A stretch of DNA of 64,000 nt from Balanoglossus misakiensis (lineage: Eukaryota > Hemichordata): positions 62,001 through 126,000 of the forward strand of contig CM082586.2 in assembly GCA_040954595.2 (NCBI GenBank), in the 5' to 3' direction. A program made the position numbers and the translations under genes. Position 1 is the stretch's first letter; each line of letters starts with the position of its first letter. Shown here piece after piece: positions 1-13,700 of the stretch. The notes under the pieces are model-generated. The model searched no databases and had not been told where the DNA came from. It saw only the letters and a list, made by a program, of their open reading frames with translations.

Positions 1-235
1 TGAAGAATGTAAGGGGCGAGATTTATCGACAGGATTCGTAATTGTTTTGACATAATTAACTACATGTTTTCAAGCTCAATTTGGGTAATGCTACAAATAC
101 AGGCTACGTTGTTGTTTTTTCCAGGAACCACTGTGTTGCAACTATTGTAATTTTAATGTGTCGCCCACGTGAACGATTCCGATAATAATATAATCCGGTA
201 CCATGGAAACTTAATTATGGCTATTTTATTCACAG
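1..235. other. Intron upstream of first visible mucin exon
   Basis: There is no supported exon here. The stretch ends in a TTCACAG acceptor at 229-235, directly before the first VWD exon, and is read as the end of an intron of the mucin gene, whose earlier exons lie outside the window. Confidence 0.6.
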
Positions 236-1710
236 CGCACTGTCGCGTTTACGGAGACCCTCATTACTCGACATTTGATGGAACGAACTATGACTTTATG
301 GGCGACTGTACTTACGTTTTGTTGAAGAATTGTTTCAGCGAAAACGGCAATTATCATATTTTGGGCAAAAATGTCGAATGTGGACGGTCTGACGGTCTGA
401 CGTGTACAAGAGCTGTCATCATTGAAATCGGCCACACCCTTGTCTACTTAAAACGTGGGGGCGCTGTTAACGTGAATGGAGACGACGTTGACAAATTTCC
501 TTTCACGGAAGAAAGCGTTTATATCGAAAGAGTATCGACCATATTTGTCAAGGTAACTGATTTAACGATGTGTCACATCATTTAATATAAAACGCTGGCA
601 TTGAGAATATTGATGTGTATTTTATTAAAATTCGCACCAAGTGGACTGGCCGTGAAATCAAATGTATATCCTGTGAAATGCTGTTTAAGATTATGATAAT
701 AGCACATTCATTTAGGCCGAGAATACTACATTTACATAAACTTTTCACTATTCAAACAGGTCGAACTTAACAACGGAGTAAAGGTATTATGGGATGGTCG
801 AAGTCGCGTGTTCATCAGGGTTAGTCCCGATCACTTCAACAAAACGTGCGGTTTGTGCGGTACTTTCAACAACAACCAGCTCGATGACTTCCAAACCATG
901 CAAGGTGCGTATAGACAGACACAAAGACGGGCAGGCAGGCAGGCAAACAGACAACCTTTTTTTTATCTTAACTGATAAAAAATATCTGGAGCAAACTACA
1001 ATGACAGTGACGACAGATATGGCCGCAGGTGGCTTTTGAAATATTTTACCACAACTTTTCTCATTCTGTGTTGTCAGTTCTGGATGTCTTGTTACTGTTT
1101 CAGAGTGACAATATACAGGTAAAAACTTTAAGAGAAAGTTTTGACTCTCCTTTCCTCTGACTCTAGGCGACGTCGAGACAAGCGTTGAAGCGTTTGCCAA
1201 CAAATACAAGACTAATCCAGGGTGTAAAGACGTGCCAATTGAAGAAGTACCTCATCCCTGTGACGTGTACTCCCAGCATGCCTCTACAGCCGAACGACTG
1301 TGCAGTCACCTGCTGAATGAAGATATCTTCAGAGGTATTGACCAGAACAAATTAGATATTTGCATAAGGAGGCTGGAATAGAAAGTCCGGCCTCTTCTGT
1401 ATTTTAACAAGAGTCTGTACATTTTCCAGCCGGTCTTACAAGAGATAAATAACACGAATGTTGTGAGTGAAGGGGCACTATATCATAACTTAAGGATAAA
1501 TGAAAAACAAACCTTATCTTTCAATCACTTTCCCAGAATGCCACAGTGTTATAGATCCACAGTCCTACTACGACAATTGTATGTTTGATGTCTGCGCATG
1601 CGAACAGCGAGCCTGTCACTGCATCTCCTTGTCAGCCTACGCGCATGACTGTGCCAACAAAGGAGTTCCTTTGAATGGATGGCGACAGCTGGAATCCCTT
1701 CCCGAATGTG
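236..1710 (+). other. Mucin module 1: VWD1 and C8-1 domains
   Basis: Exons 236-552, 760-904, 1167-1334 and 1537-1710. The VWD begins at CRVYGDPHYSTFDG and includes the GDPH motif, which in some mucin VWD domains undergoes autoproteolysis between D and P. It contains CGLCG followed by FNNNQLDDF, the usual vicinal-cysteine and calcium-loop region. This is the only one of the three VWD domains here with a complete CGLCG. The C8 domain follows as cysteine-rich residues including CMFDVCACEQRACHC and AYAHDC. Confidence 0.9.
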
Positions 1711-4700
1711 GTGAGTGTACTGTGAATATAACATGTTCTCTGACATCGATGAAATACGACAAAATAATGTATATGAGTGCTTCGTAACCATTCCCTGTAT
1801 TTTCGTATATGTGTGCTGCTTCGAGTCATGGCTACGTTTGAATAACGAAATTAATATTAATCCATGCTTATTTTCTAAACGCGGTAGGTAACTTTGTGAA
1901 TTCATCACTTTGAATGATGGATACTCTCGTTGTTTAGATTTGAATGACCGCACAGTTGCTAAAGTTGCGTGGACAATTTTTGAAATAGTGTCATATTAAT
2001 TATGCAATGGTCTGTCCAGTTGAGGTGCATATTAACAACACCAAGGGCGCGAAAAGTGTTTTCTGAGACTGTATCACCTAATGTCGACATCTTTGTACAG
2101 GTGTTGAATGTCCTGAGGGTATGGTTTACACCGAGTGTGGCTCTGCTTGTCAGGTGACCGCTGACACGTTACGTCAAGGAATCCAGTGTGAGGACCAATC
2201 GTGTGTAGCAGGATGTCGATGCCCTGAAATGTTCGTAGAAAAAGATGACACATGTGTGTATCTGTCGTCGTTGCCATGTGAACGCGATGGAGTTGAATAC
2301 GAGGCTGGCGCCGAGGTTAAGCATGGCTGCGGCAAATGGTAAAATAGGTTCGGTTTTACAGATAGTTGAACTATAAAAGGATGGGCACAAAAGAATGAAG
2401 ATTTAGTACAAAGTTATTCTTAAAATATGATCTTATTTCCCCACATGTGACTGTGAGAATACTAATATGACAGTTTGTCATTTGTTTACTAGTTTAAGCA
2501 ATCATGTGGCATGTGTAATATGGTGTGCATATTCTGCGGTTTTGTTTCTTCGTTTTATTCCAAACTTTAAGCGAAGTAATCGTAACTCTATTTAACTGAC
2601 AGAAATATGAACAAAATTCAAAGCACGTCATATTTTTATTGATTCAATATTTGTGTTCTCTACACCTACGTGACTTCTTCCACAGTACCTGCACCGATGG
2701 TGTCTGGGACTGTGTTGACATGGCGTGTCCGACTAAACCCCCCTGTGGTGCCAACGAAGAATACGTCGACTGTAAATCGCCATGTCCAAAGACATGCGAA
2801 AACAAGGACAGTTATGATGATTGCAGCGCCGCCATATGTGAAGTTGGTTGTCAGTGTAATGATGGATTTGTTTTCGACGGTACTGAGTGTATTAGCCCGG
2901 ACAGTTGTCACTGTTACCATGGTGGCGAGAAGTACAAAGATGGCGCTGTTCTGGAAGAGGATTGTAAGCGTTGGTAGGCAATTTCCAACTGATCCTGAAT
3001 GGCATTGGGACTGACTATTCATGCTCAATGGGGATTGACAGAATTCCAGTTTCAATAATCCAAAGCACTTCCGTGAGATTAAAAATTGATGAATTCATCT
3101 TAAGTCGCTTTGGGTATTGAAAGGTCATGCGTGATAGTTCCAACTGATCTTACAGCGCGAAAGTTCTAGCAAGTTCCGTTTTGATTTCGATAAAAACAAT
3201 GGGGACACGCCGATTATCTCCATCGACACAGGTTGAAAGACATTTGCATTTTTCGCTGTATGTGAGAGAGAGGAATTACATCTATATTTATTCTGTCTAT
3301 CTAGATCACTTTTAAGTAATGAAACGATTTAGTCAAAACTGTTGAACTGACGCCTGTATTGTCTCAATAATTGTATAGACTTTAAGACATTTTTTTTCCA
3401 TTTACAGCGTTTGTAACGGCGGTACTTGGAACTGCGAAGACATTGACTGTAGTGGTAAGATTCATAACTTTGCCAATCTTTCACACAATTCGATTCTATA
3501 AAGATCAAGATCAAAATACAAGCTTTTTGCATCAAGGAATGGAGAGATTCCCATTTTTAAATAAAGAAAGCAAACCAGGAAAATATCGTGTTCACGGGTT
3601 ACATTGGTTTGGTATAATTGAAAATACATTTAAAGTGGTGGTGTTTTGATGAAATCCATTGGAATACATGCATGTTTAAGACTTTTTCAACATGTCGGGA
3701 ATTCCTCTGATATATTTGCACACAGGTGTGTGTCATGTTTATGGTGACCCTCACTATCAAACTTACGATGGGAAAAAGTTTGACTTCCAAGGGGAATGTG
3801 ACTACATACTGTCGCAGAGCATCGCCAACGACGAGAACTACTTCCGGGTCAGCGCTAAGAATGTCAAATGTGGGACGAGTGGTGTGACCTGTACCAGGGA
3901 CATTGCTATTAAACTCGGTAATTACACCTGAAATATGTGTACTATAGTCAATGTTGAAATTACAGTAGTTGTAACTTTTGATGACTTCATTTTCAACCTG
4001 TTTTGTTCCGTACATCAAGTTCACTTTGACAATTTAATTTTTAGTACATCGAAAAATTCAGGGACGAATTGCAGTAACTACACAAAACAAAAAAGTAAAG
4101 AATCATTTAAAGTGACAAGTATCGTGGAATTATGGGCTAGGCGCCTGGGGAGGAATGAATTAAAACGAGTATCTTTATTTCACCACTGTCAACTATGTTT
4201 AAATGATAGATCTAGATTCGTCATCTTTGGCCAATTTACCATCTACCACGATTATCCGATGACAGTCCCACATTATGAATCACAAATGGCGGATTCAGTT
4301 TAAATGCGTAGGTCACCTATGGAAATTTAGCTATAGTTACTGTGACAAGTGGAGATCTAAACAACATGAAAAATATAATAATTTGCATCAATACTTTTAA
4401 CAGAAGAATGTTCCTTATTCTGTGACTAAATGCATTTTGCAGGCAGGGGCGATGACAAGACATTAGTTAAGTTACAACGCGGCAAAGACCCAAGTGTTAT
4501 AAAAATTGGCAATGGCCCCGATGTCGAAATAGTAGAACTACAAATATATACCATCGTCTACACTGGTGTCGGATTGTACGTTAAGTGGAACCGTGGAACT
4601 ACTGTCTACGTAGTTATAGATGGGAGACACCGTGAGAAGGTACTCTTTTGGCATCGTAATGAACATCTCTAACAGTCAGTATCTTTGAGAAAAATGAAGT

Positions 4701-7700
4701 TATGAACATTTCATTCTTCGTGCAATCCTTCGAAATGTAACGCAAGAATAAATGTTACTAATTGATCCTTTCACATGATACCGTTGAAGTGATGGTTACT
4801 GATGTTGAGTCACTCAACAAACTGATGGTCATGCTGACATCTCAGTCAGACATGTAATGAGGCGTGTAATGAGACGGGATGATTGAAGACGTAATCACCC
4901 AAATCGGAGGGATTTAACCACTGCTGAAAGAGCCAATACAACAACAGATTTAGAACCATTTCCTCACTTCTTAAAACCAGAGGCTGTCATATAATACTTT
5001 GCCATCAAAACACTACAAAGGAATGCCATATCAGCGAACCATGCACTTCAAACGGACAAAACAGGAGACACCCGTACATTCCATATTTGTCTCTTGTACA
5101 GGTGGAGGGTCTGTGCGGTAATTTCAACGGAGGGCAGAGGGACGACTTCATTTGCCCAGGCGGGGGATTTCCAGTGGAAAGTCCGACCGAGTTCGGTAAC
5201 TGCTGGAGGGTAAGTGAGCATGAGTAGGGTTACGTATGTCATGAAATCTGGTTGAACATCAATTCTAACTTAGGATCTTAAATGGATAGAATAATGAGAC
5301 ATTCAAGTCATTGGTTTCACAGTCGTTTTGTGGGTTAAATTAAGACATGATAATGTCATAAATGTCTTGAAATGATGCATGTTGATTATCATCTAGTGTT
5401 CTTAAAAACATATCTTTCGTTAAAATGTTAGAATGGGGAATCATCGTGTATGTTTTGAATAAGGTTACTTTTGACAAACATTGTTCTCCCAAACCTTAAC
5501 ACATTTTGTAACAAAAATGTTTTCCGAACAGATGCACGACTGTTGCCCGGATGCTCCGAAGATTGAAGATCCGTGTGAACTTCATCCTGACCGTAAAACA
5601 TGGGCCAAGAAGGCTTGTAGTGTTATCAAGTCAGATTTATTCAAACCATGCCATTGTGTGGTTCCATTCAAACCTTTCCTAAGGCGTTGCGAGTACGACG
5701 CGTGTGGCTGCGACATGGGCGGTGACTGCGAATGTCTCTGTACGGCTGTCGCTGCGTATGCGCATGAATGCAGTCAGCACGGCGTGCACATCAAGTGGAG
5801 GTCACAAGAGCTCTGTCGTAAGTACAACTGCTATGACGTGGTAACATTTGCTCAAACCGTGACGCCTGGGGACGTGCCATACGCACGCCATGATACAGTT
5901 ATCCAGTAAGTTATCTGAGAGTAAACCCACATGCTAACTGAAACAGAATAGTTTTCATAAAACTAATTTAATTTATCAATAGAAATACATTTATGTACGT
6001 ACGTACGTGTGTATGTATGTATGCATGCATGTATGTATGTAATTTTTATATAGTCACCCATTACTTTCAGCCATTCAGTGCGAAGAGTGTATGGTATATG
6101 ACCCATGTATCTCACCTTGCAAGGATTCCTGTGCCGGTCGTGGCGTCAACAACTGCCAAGAAATTTGTGTTGAGGGTTGTCGATGCCCGGATGATCAAAT
6201 ATGGGATGGCGAAAAATGTGTCCCAGAATGCTCAGTGAATCCAACCACTGTGGCGCCGACAACAATGGCGCCTACGACAGAGGCCCCCTCAACGGCAGCA
6301 CCGGCGACAACAGCGCCCCCTACCACAGAAGAGCCAACGACAGTGCCACCATCAACTGCACCTCCGACCACCACACCTGCACCTACCACACTGGCACCGA
6401 CCACAATACCTCCCAAACCACCATGTAAGCATATATCAAGTATATATCACTTCGCCTGAAACTTTATCTTCCTTCTCAGCTATTCTACTGAATAAATATT
6501 GTAATTTTTTAACTGAACTCGAAGTTCGTCACAAATTCATATGAACCAAAAGTAAGAAATCATCAAACGTATGTGTGTCCTAGTCACCCCAAGACACACA
6601 ATATAAGTAAAAATCATCAGCATACGGCCACATGTGCCCATTTGGCCCCATCACCATTGTAAGTTGAGATCTAGCCAATCAAAGATCTTCACTTGCATGG
6701 CCACAAGCAAAAAGAACATCACAACATGGACATTAGAAGACGTGCCCCTTAATACATATGTTTAAATCTGAACTTCCTTGAACTTGCTACTGTAGGTCTG
6801 TGTTATGGATTCGGTGACCCACACTATCAGAGTTTCGATGGTCTATGGTTTTCCCACCAAGGCAACTGTACCTATCTGCTAGCGAGGCCACAAGACATCC
6901 ATGACTTCGAAGTGTTTGTCAACAATGTGCCGTGCGTAGATCAGCCATCTACCACTTGTACCAAGGAGGTGACTACCGTTTATGGAAGACATGAAGTAAT
7001 TCTTAAAGACGAAAATGAAGTATGTGTAACATGAATTATATTTTATTTGTACCATTAATTTTGAGAATTCAGCCGTAAATGTTTAATGTAACATAATTAC
7101 TAGAAACCAATAACTTACGATAGAGATCTCTCTTGTACGTCCATGCTTAGAAATGTTTGCTGTGAGATGCTTCTGCTTGTCTGTTAATCAAGCCTTACGT
7201 GAAGCAGTTAGATCATAAGATTAATGATGAATAACTGGCGCCGTGTATATCGACAGGTGTTAGTTGATGGCGAATTGGCTGACCTTCCCGTGAATGTTGA
7301 TGACACCATCTTTGTCAATCAAGCTGGATTACAGTTGGTTCTGACCATTCCAGAGATAGGTGTGGAGTTTGAGGTTCGATATGAGAGTCTCTTTCACACC
7401 TACAGTGTAATGTTGCCATCCTCGTTGTACTGGGACAGAACGGAAGGAGTGTGTGGTATGTATTCCAGATCTGATTCAGCGGAAACTTCATGTTCTTCCA
7501 AAAATACGAGGTCTTGCTCTCATTCAAACCTTGATCATTTAACATTGTAACCTTACCCTACTGAGTACCTGTAACCCCTCTACCAACCCCTCCTACGTAT
7601 CAATCTAAATCAGGACCTCTCCTATCGATCCATTATCGTAAAATGTTACGTTTACATGTTGGAGTAAACATCCCCACAGAACAGTTGACAAACATAAACA

Positions 7701-10700
7701 CACACTAACAAAAGTAGTCCTAGAAGCATATCGTGTTAAGGAAAGTACCTTCTTTCTAAACGTAATATTCCAGGTCCTTGCAATGGTGATACCAGTGATG
7801 ATTTCCGTATGCGAGATGGCACCATCTCAGATGATGTGGATGAATTCGTCCAGGATTGGTTTGTTCCTGAAAGAAGCAGCGAGCACTGTCCACCACCGAC
7901 TCAGCCACAGCCATGTGAGCCTCCGCTCGAGTCATGTGTTGAAAAATGCGGTGTCTTGCTCTCCAACACCTTTGAAGAATGTCATGATCGCATCGACCCA
8001 GGGCATTATTTTGAGAAATGTCTGTTTGATTGCTGCCATTGTGCCACTCCAGGTGGATGTTACTGTGACTCTATTTCTGCATATGCTATGTTGTGTTCCT
8101 ATGGTAACATATGCATCGACTGGCGAGATGATGATCTGTGTCGTAAGTAGAATTATTTCATGATACTGATTAGAAATTTTGTACATGTACAATTTCGCTT
8201 ACAAACCTCGTCATAAAATATCTAAAATGACTGCAGAAGTACTTCAATAATTCAAAAGTCAAACATGGGAATGTTTTGTTCTGTTGGAGTGTCTTGTTAA
8301 TCTGAAGTGCAAACTGCTCCGGCTGCCGTACTTAGTTTGCCTGACATGTGACTGTTTTGTGCATATGTCTTTCCTTTGTTTCAACCAGCGATTGAATGTC
8401 CCAGTGATATGCACTACACTGAATGCGGCAAGGCATGCAACAGAACATTGGAGAACTGCAACTTGCCTGATGAACTTCTATGCAGTAAGTTCCCAGCTCC
8501 AGGATGCTTCTGTGAGAACGGTTATGTTTCTACAGAAGATGGCTGCCAACCCTGCCCAGGTGAGGACGAGTATTTGAATACTAGTACATTAAATATCTGA
8601 GTGATGATCGAGTACCCTAGGTAATTAAAACACATGGTAAACCCAATTCCTTCGTTGAGAAGGGCAAGCTGTTTTTCGCAAATTTGGTGCAAAATGTTCA
8701 CGAGTGCAAAGCGAGTGTATAATAAAACAAATATTAATACAAGTAACTAACTGTCAGGCTTGGTCAGTAAATATTGCAGTTTTACATGCATAGACTGATG
8801 TAATTTATTTTACCCACGACAGAAGTTCCAACAGAACCAGAAGATAGTGGTTCTGGAAGTGGTGAAATACCAACAACTGTAGCACCAACCACTGCAGCAC
8901 CAACGACTGTACCTCCAACTGAACCAGAAGATATTGGTTCTGGAAGTGGTGACATACCAACAACTGTAGCACCAACCACTGCAGCACCAACGACCGCACC
9001 TGCAACAACTGCAACACCAACAACTGTAGCTCCAACTGAACCAGAAGATAGTGGTTCTGGAAGTGGTGAAATACCAACAACTGTAGCACCAACCACTGCA
9101 GCACCAACGACTGTACCTCCAACTGAACCAGAAGATATTGGTTCTGGAAGTGGTGACATACCAACAACTGTAGCACCAACCACTGCAGCACCAACGACCG
9201 CACCTGCAACCACTGCAGCAACAACAACTGTAGCTCCAACTGAACCAGAAGATAGTGGTTCTGGAAGTGGTGACATACCAACAACTGTAGCACCAACCAC
9301 TGCAGCACCAACGACTGTAGCTCCAACTGAACCAGAAGATAGTGGTTCTGGAAGTGGTGAAATACCAACAACTGTAGCACCAACAACTGAAGCTCCAACA
9401 GAACCAGAAGAAAGCGGGTCAGGACAGCCATGTGTAACTGTGGATCAATCCGTATGTGAACGTTTCCTTGACATCTTCAAAGACTGTCATGACAGTATAG
9501 AATTCTACGACCAATGCCTTAGACTATGTGAAGATGAATTGTGTGATTTCTTCGAAGCATATGCACATCATTGCAAGGACCAAGGACACTGTGTTGAATG
9601 GCGGGATGAAGATCTCTGTGGTAAGTAGAATCCGAAACTTGTATTTGGTGTTAGCATCTAAAAATTGTAATTGGTGTTTGCATCTGTAAGAATTCCACAA
9701 ACCATAAAATCAGGGGAATTAATATAAATGGTTTACTAACCTGCATTTTGTGATAGACAAGCATGGTCCTGTTGCCAGTATGACAAAAAGTGTAATCTAC
9801 CCACGGGTTGACTGTATCACACTTTTTACAATCATGCCAGTATTATTCACGACGGCAAAAGTAGTGGACGCACATTGTATTCTATTCCAAAATTTGATAT
9901 TTCATGTATATATTTTCTGTTGACCCTTTTGTAGCTGTGGAGTGCCAGAACGGTTTAGAGTACATGGATTGTGGCCAGTCTTGCAACAGCACTTGCAACG
10001 ATTGTAGTAGCACACTTGAACCCGGATGCTATTGCCCGAGTGGGACATTTGCAAAGAACGGAAATTGTTGCCGTATGTAACAAAATCTTTCTTGATGATA
10101 TTTTAACATGGTGTAATTACCAAATTAAGAAATATGTAAATACCTGTATGCAGTATTTTATCAGAATATTCCAAGTTATTTTGGTAACTTGATCTAAACC
10201 ATCTAAACTGATCACTCATATTCTGTGTGAATAACAATGTAAAATGAAAAGATTAAAATCAAAGGATTCAGTAACCAGGTGCACAATACAAATGAACAAG
10301 CCTAAAATTGAATGGAGTTTGCCATATGTGAATTCATGTGTATACAGAAGTTATGAGTAACCATTGCACTCATATTGTCAATGCATTCATCTTTGTACGC
10401 ACACGTTTTGGTTTCTTAGCATGTTGTTTGACTGAGGTAGGCTGTCCGGAGGAACCTCCTGAACCAACTTGTCCACCTGGTCAAGAACTAAAATCTCGCA
10501 CAGACAGGACTGGATGTTGTCCACAAACCATATACTTTTGCAGTGAGTACAGAAATTACCATTACATAATTCACTTGTCAAAGGATATGGGTGTAGATAA
10601 TCTGGGGTCAGTATTTGATCTTTGCTATTCTTTAAATGTTGAGTCTGTATGAAGATTTAATATTCATTATATGACAATATATGAAACTACACTTGGATGT

Positions 10701-13700
10701 TGGGATTTAGCTTAATGGTTTTCTGCGCTGCTTTCTTTGCTACATGCATCAGTTTTGAGTTTGAATCTCGTATAATATAATTTTATTATTGGAATATTTG
10801 TTTAAAAGTTTGATTCATGGATATATCATGAATGACTTAATGCAATTTTTTTAGCATGTCCGGTACACTGTCCCTCGCCACCTGAATGTGAAGATGGTTT
10901 TGAACTTGAGACTATTGGAAGGGGAGTTTGTTGCCCACTTTACAGATGCAAACGTAAGTATAAGTGACGATAACAAACTGCCTTTAGTTAGCAAAACCCA
11001 TGGATATATAACAAGCGTGATAAATTTGAAGGTTCCGGAATCTACAATATTCTTTTCCAATATTTGGGAATGATGATTAAACATATTTTACTATTCTGGG
11101 TTCAAATTAAAGATAATTGTTTCCTCAGTGTAATTTTGATCATAATTGGTTTATTGGCCTTTATATTGTGTTAGAAATGCAATCTTAAAGTCGCAACTAT
11201 GTCATTTTTGTTACAGGAAAATGCGAAATTGCATCTACGAGACCAGAAACAATTGAGATCGATGGATGTCGGACAATACACCCTATAATACTCAACCAAT
11301 GCGAAGGTGGCTGTAAATCAGGATCAGTTTACTCTATTGAAAGAAGTGAAATAATACAAAGCTGCTCCTGTTGTCAAGCTACACTATCTAAGACTAAAAA
11401 GGTGTTACTTCTTTGTGAAGATGGTGTGAAAAGATACTTTGATTATGAGAGAATAATCGAATGTCAGTGTATGCCTTGCGAGCCTGAAGACATCGTGACA
11501 ACACCTGAACCGACAACAGCAGCTCCGACCACATTAGCTCCAACTACTCTAGGCCCAACCACTGCAGCACCAACCACAGCAGCTCCTACTACTGCAGCAC
11601 CAACCAGTGCAGCACCAACCACTTCAGTTCCAACTACCGCAGCACCAACTGAACCTGAAGACAGTGGATCTGGAAGCGGAGAAGAACCAACAGCAGCCCC
11701 AACCACGGCATCACCAACGACTGCTGCCCCAACTACTGCAGCACCGACCACAGCAGTTCCAAGCACTGCAGCATCAACCACTTCAGTTCCAACTACCGCA
11801 GCACCAACTGAACCTGAAGACAGTGGATCTGGAAGCGGAGAAGAACCAACAGCAGCCCCAACCACGGCATCACCAACGACTGCTGCCCCAACTACTGCAG
11901 CACCGACCACAGCAGTTCCAAGCACTGCAGCACCAACCACTTCAGTTCCAACTACCGCAGCACCAACTGAACCTGAAGACAGTGGATCTGGAAGCGGAGA
12001 AGAACCAACAGCAGCCCCAACCACGGCATCACCAACGACTGCTGCCCCAACTACTGCAGCACCAACCACAGCAGTTCCAAGCACTGCAGCACCAACCACT
12101 TCAGTTCAGACTACCGCAGCACCAACTGAATCTGATGACAGTGGATCTGGAAGCGGAGAAGAACCAACAGCAGCCCCGACCATGGTATCACCAACCACAG
12201 CAGCTCCAACCACTGCAGCACCAACCAATTCAGTTCCAACTACCGCAGCACCAACTGAACCTGAAGACAGTGGATCTGGAAGCGGAGAAGAACCAACAGC
12301 AGCCCCAACCACGGCATCACCAACGACTGCTGCCCCAACTACTGCAGCACCAACCACAGCAGTTCCAAGCACTGCAGCACCAACCACAGCAGTTCCAAGC
12401 ACTGCAGCACCAACCACTTCAGTTCCAACTACCGCAGCACCAACTGAACCTGAAGACAGTGGATCTGGAAGCGGAGAAGAACCAACAGCAGCCCCGACCA
12501 CGTCATCACCAACGACTGCTGCCCCAACCACTGCAGCACCAACTACATCAGTTATGACCACAGCAGCACCAACAACACAAGGGTCCACAACACCTTCCCC
12601 TTGTAAAACAGTTGATCCATCTGTTTGTGACCACTTTCTGGATGTCTTCAAAGACTGTGCTGACCCTGAAAACTATTATGAGTTGTGTCTAGGTCTTTGT
12701 GTAGCGAATTTGTGTGATTTCTTCGAGGAATATGCAAATCACTGCAAGGATCATCGAGGGATTTGTGTTGAATGGCGGGAAAATGATTTATGTTGTAAGT
12801 AACATAAACATGTGTGGGGAAGTCATGCTCAAACTTGGAACCATCCAGCTTGGTTATTGACTACTCTTTTAGTGCTGGAAATGGTGCTAAGTGGACATGT
12901 GCTTTGACTTCCTCACTATCTAAGTTGGTTATGAAATTAAACCTTAGAATTAAAGTCTACCATAAATGATTTTCACTATAGCCAATAACAACCAGCAGGT
13001 AAAGGTATTGCATACACTTGCAGCCCATTTGCATGAAAGGATGCACAATAGTACATTGTGTTTATCATAATTGATTTATTTACTGAAACTTTACACATTA
13101 CCTTGTAAAAGAAAAGACCACGTGTGATATCCACCTCCACGCCAAGAAGTTTTGATGTTGTGTCCTTTTACCAAAGTGATAAATCAATTACTTGAGTTTA
13201 GAGGAACCGGGTTATATATAATCTAATCAAAGATGCTGTTTATCAGCTACTGAGTGTTGTGGCTTATAAAAATACTTACAATGACGCATTATTTTGTTCT
13301 AATATGAAATTGTTAAAGTTAGCAAACAATACATTGACATCTGTCACCTTCTGTTCCAGCGGTGGAGTGTCCATATGGTCTAGAGTACATGGATTGTGGT
13401 CCATCATGCAACAGCACTTGCAATGACAACTGCAGGTATACAATGGAACCCGGATGTTACTGCCAAGGAGGAACATTTGCTAAAGATGGAGAGTGTCAAC
13501 GTATGTCCAAATAGACGCATTGAACCTTCACTTCATACTGCAATATTTCAGACACAGAATACAGCTATTGTGACAAATAATCCATGGTTGTAGCAGTATA
13601 TGTATAAAGGTTAAAGCACGTACATGATCTGAGAAACATTAACATATTATGCAACTCTTCAGAGAGCTTAGTAAGAGCGCCTTTAAAGTATGGACCAAGA

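Noticed and set aside
11607-12557. Long Gln/His/Pro-rich frame on the plus strand within the mucin exon
   Set aside because: It is the shifted frame of the ACC/CCA/GCA repeat. The correct frame is fixed by the CTCK domain before it and the C8 domain after it.
11464-12651. Val/Gly/Ala-rich minus-strand frames opposite the mucin repeats (also at 8782-9431 and 13741-14010)
   Set aside because: Antisense shadows of Thr/Pro/Ala codon repeats. Low complexity, without splice or domain evidence.
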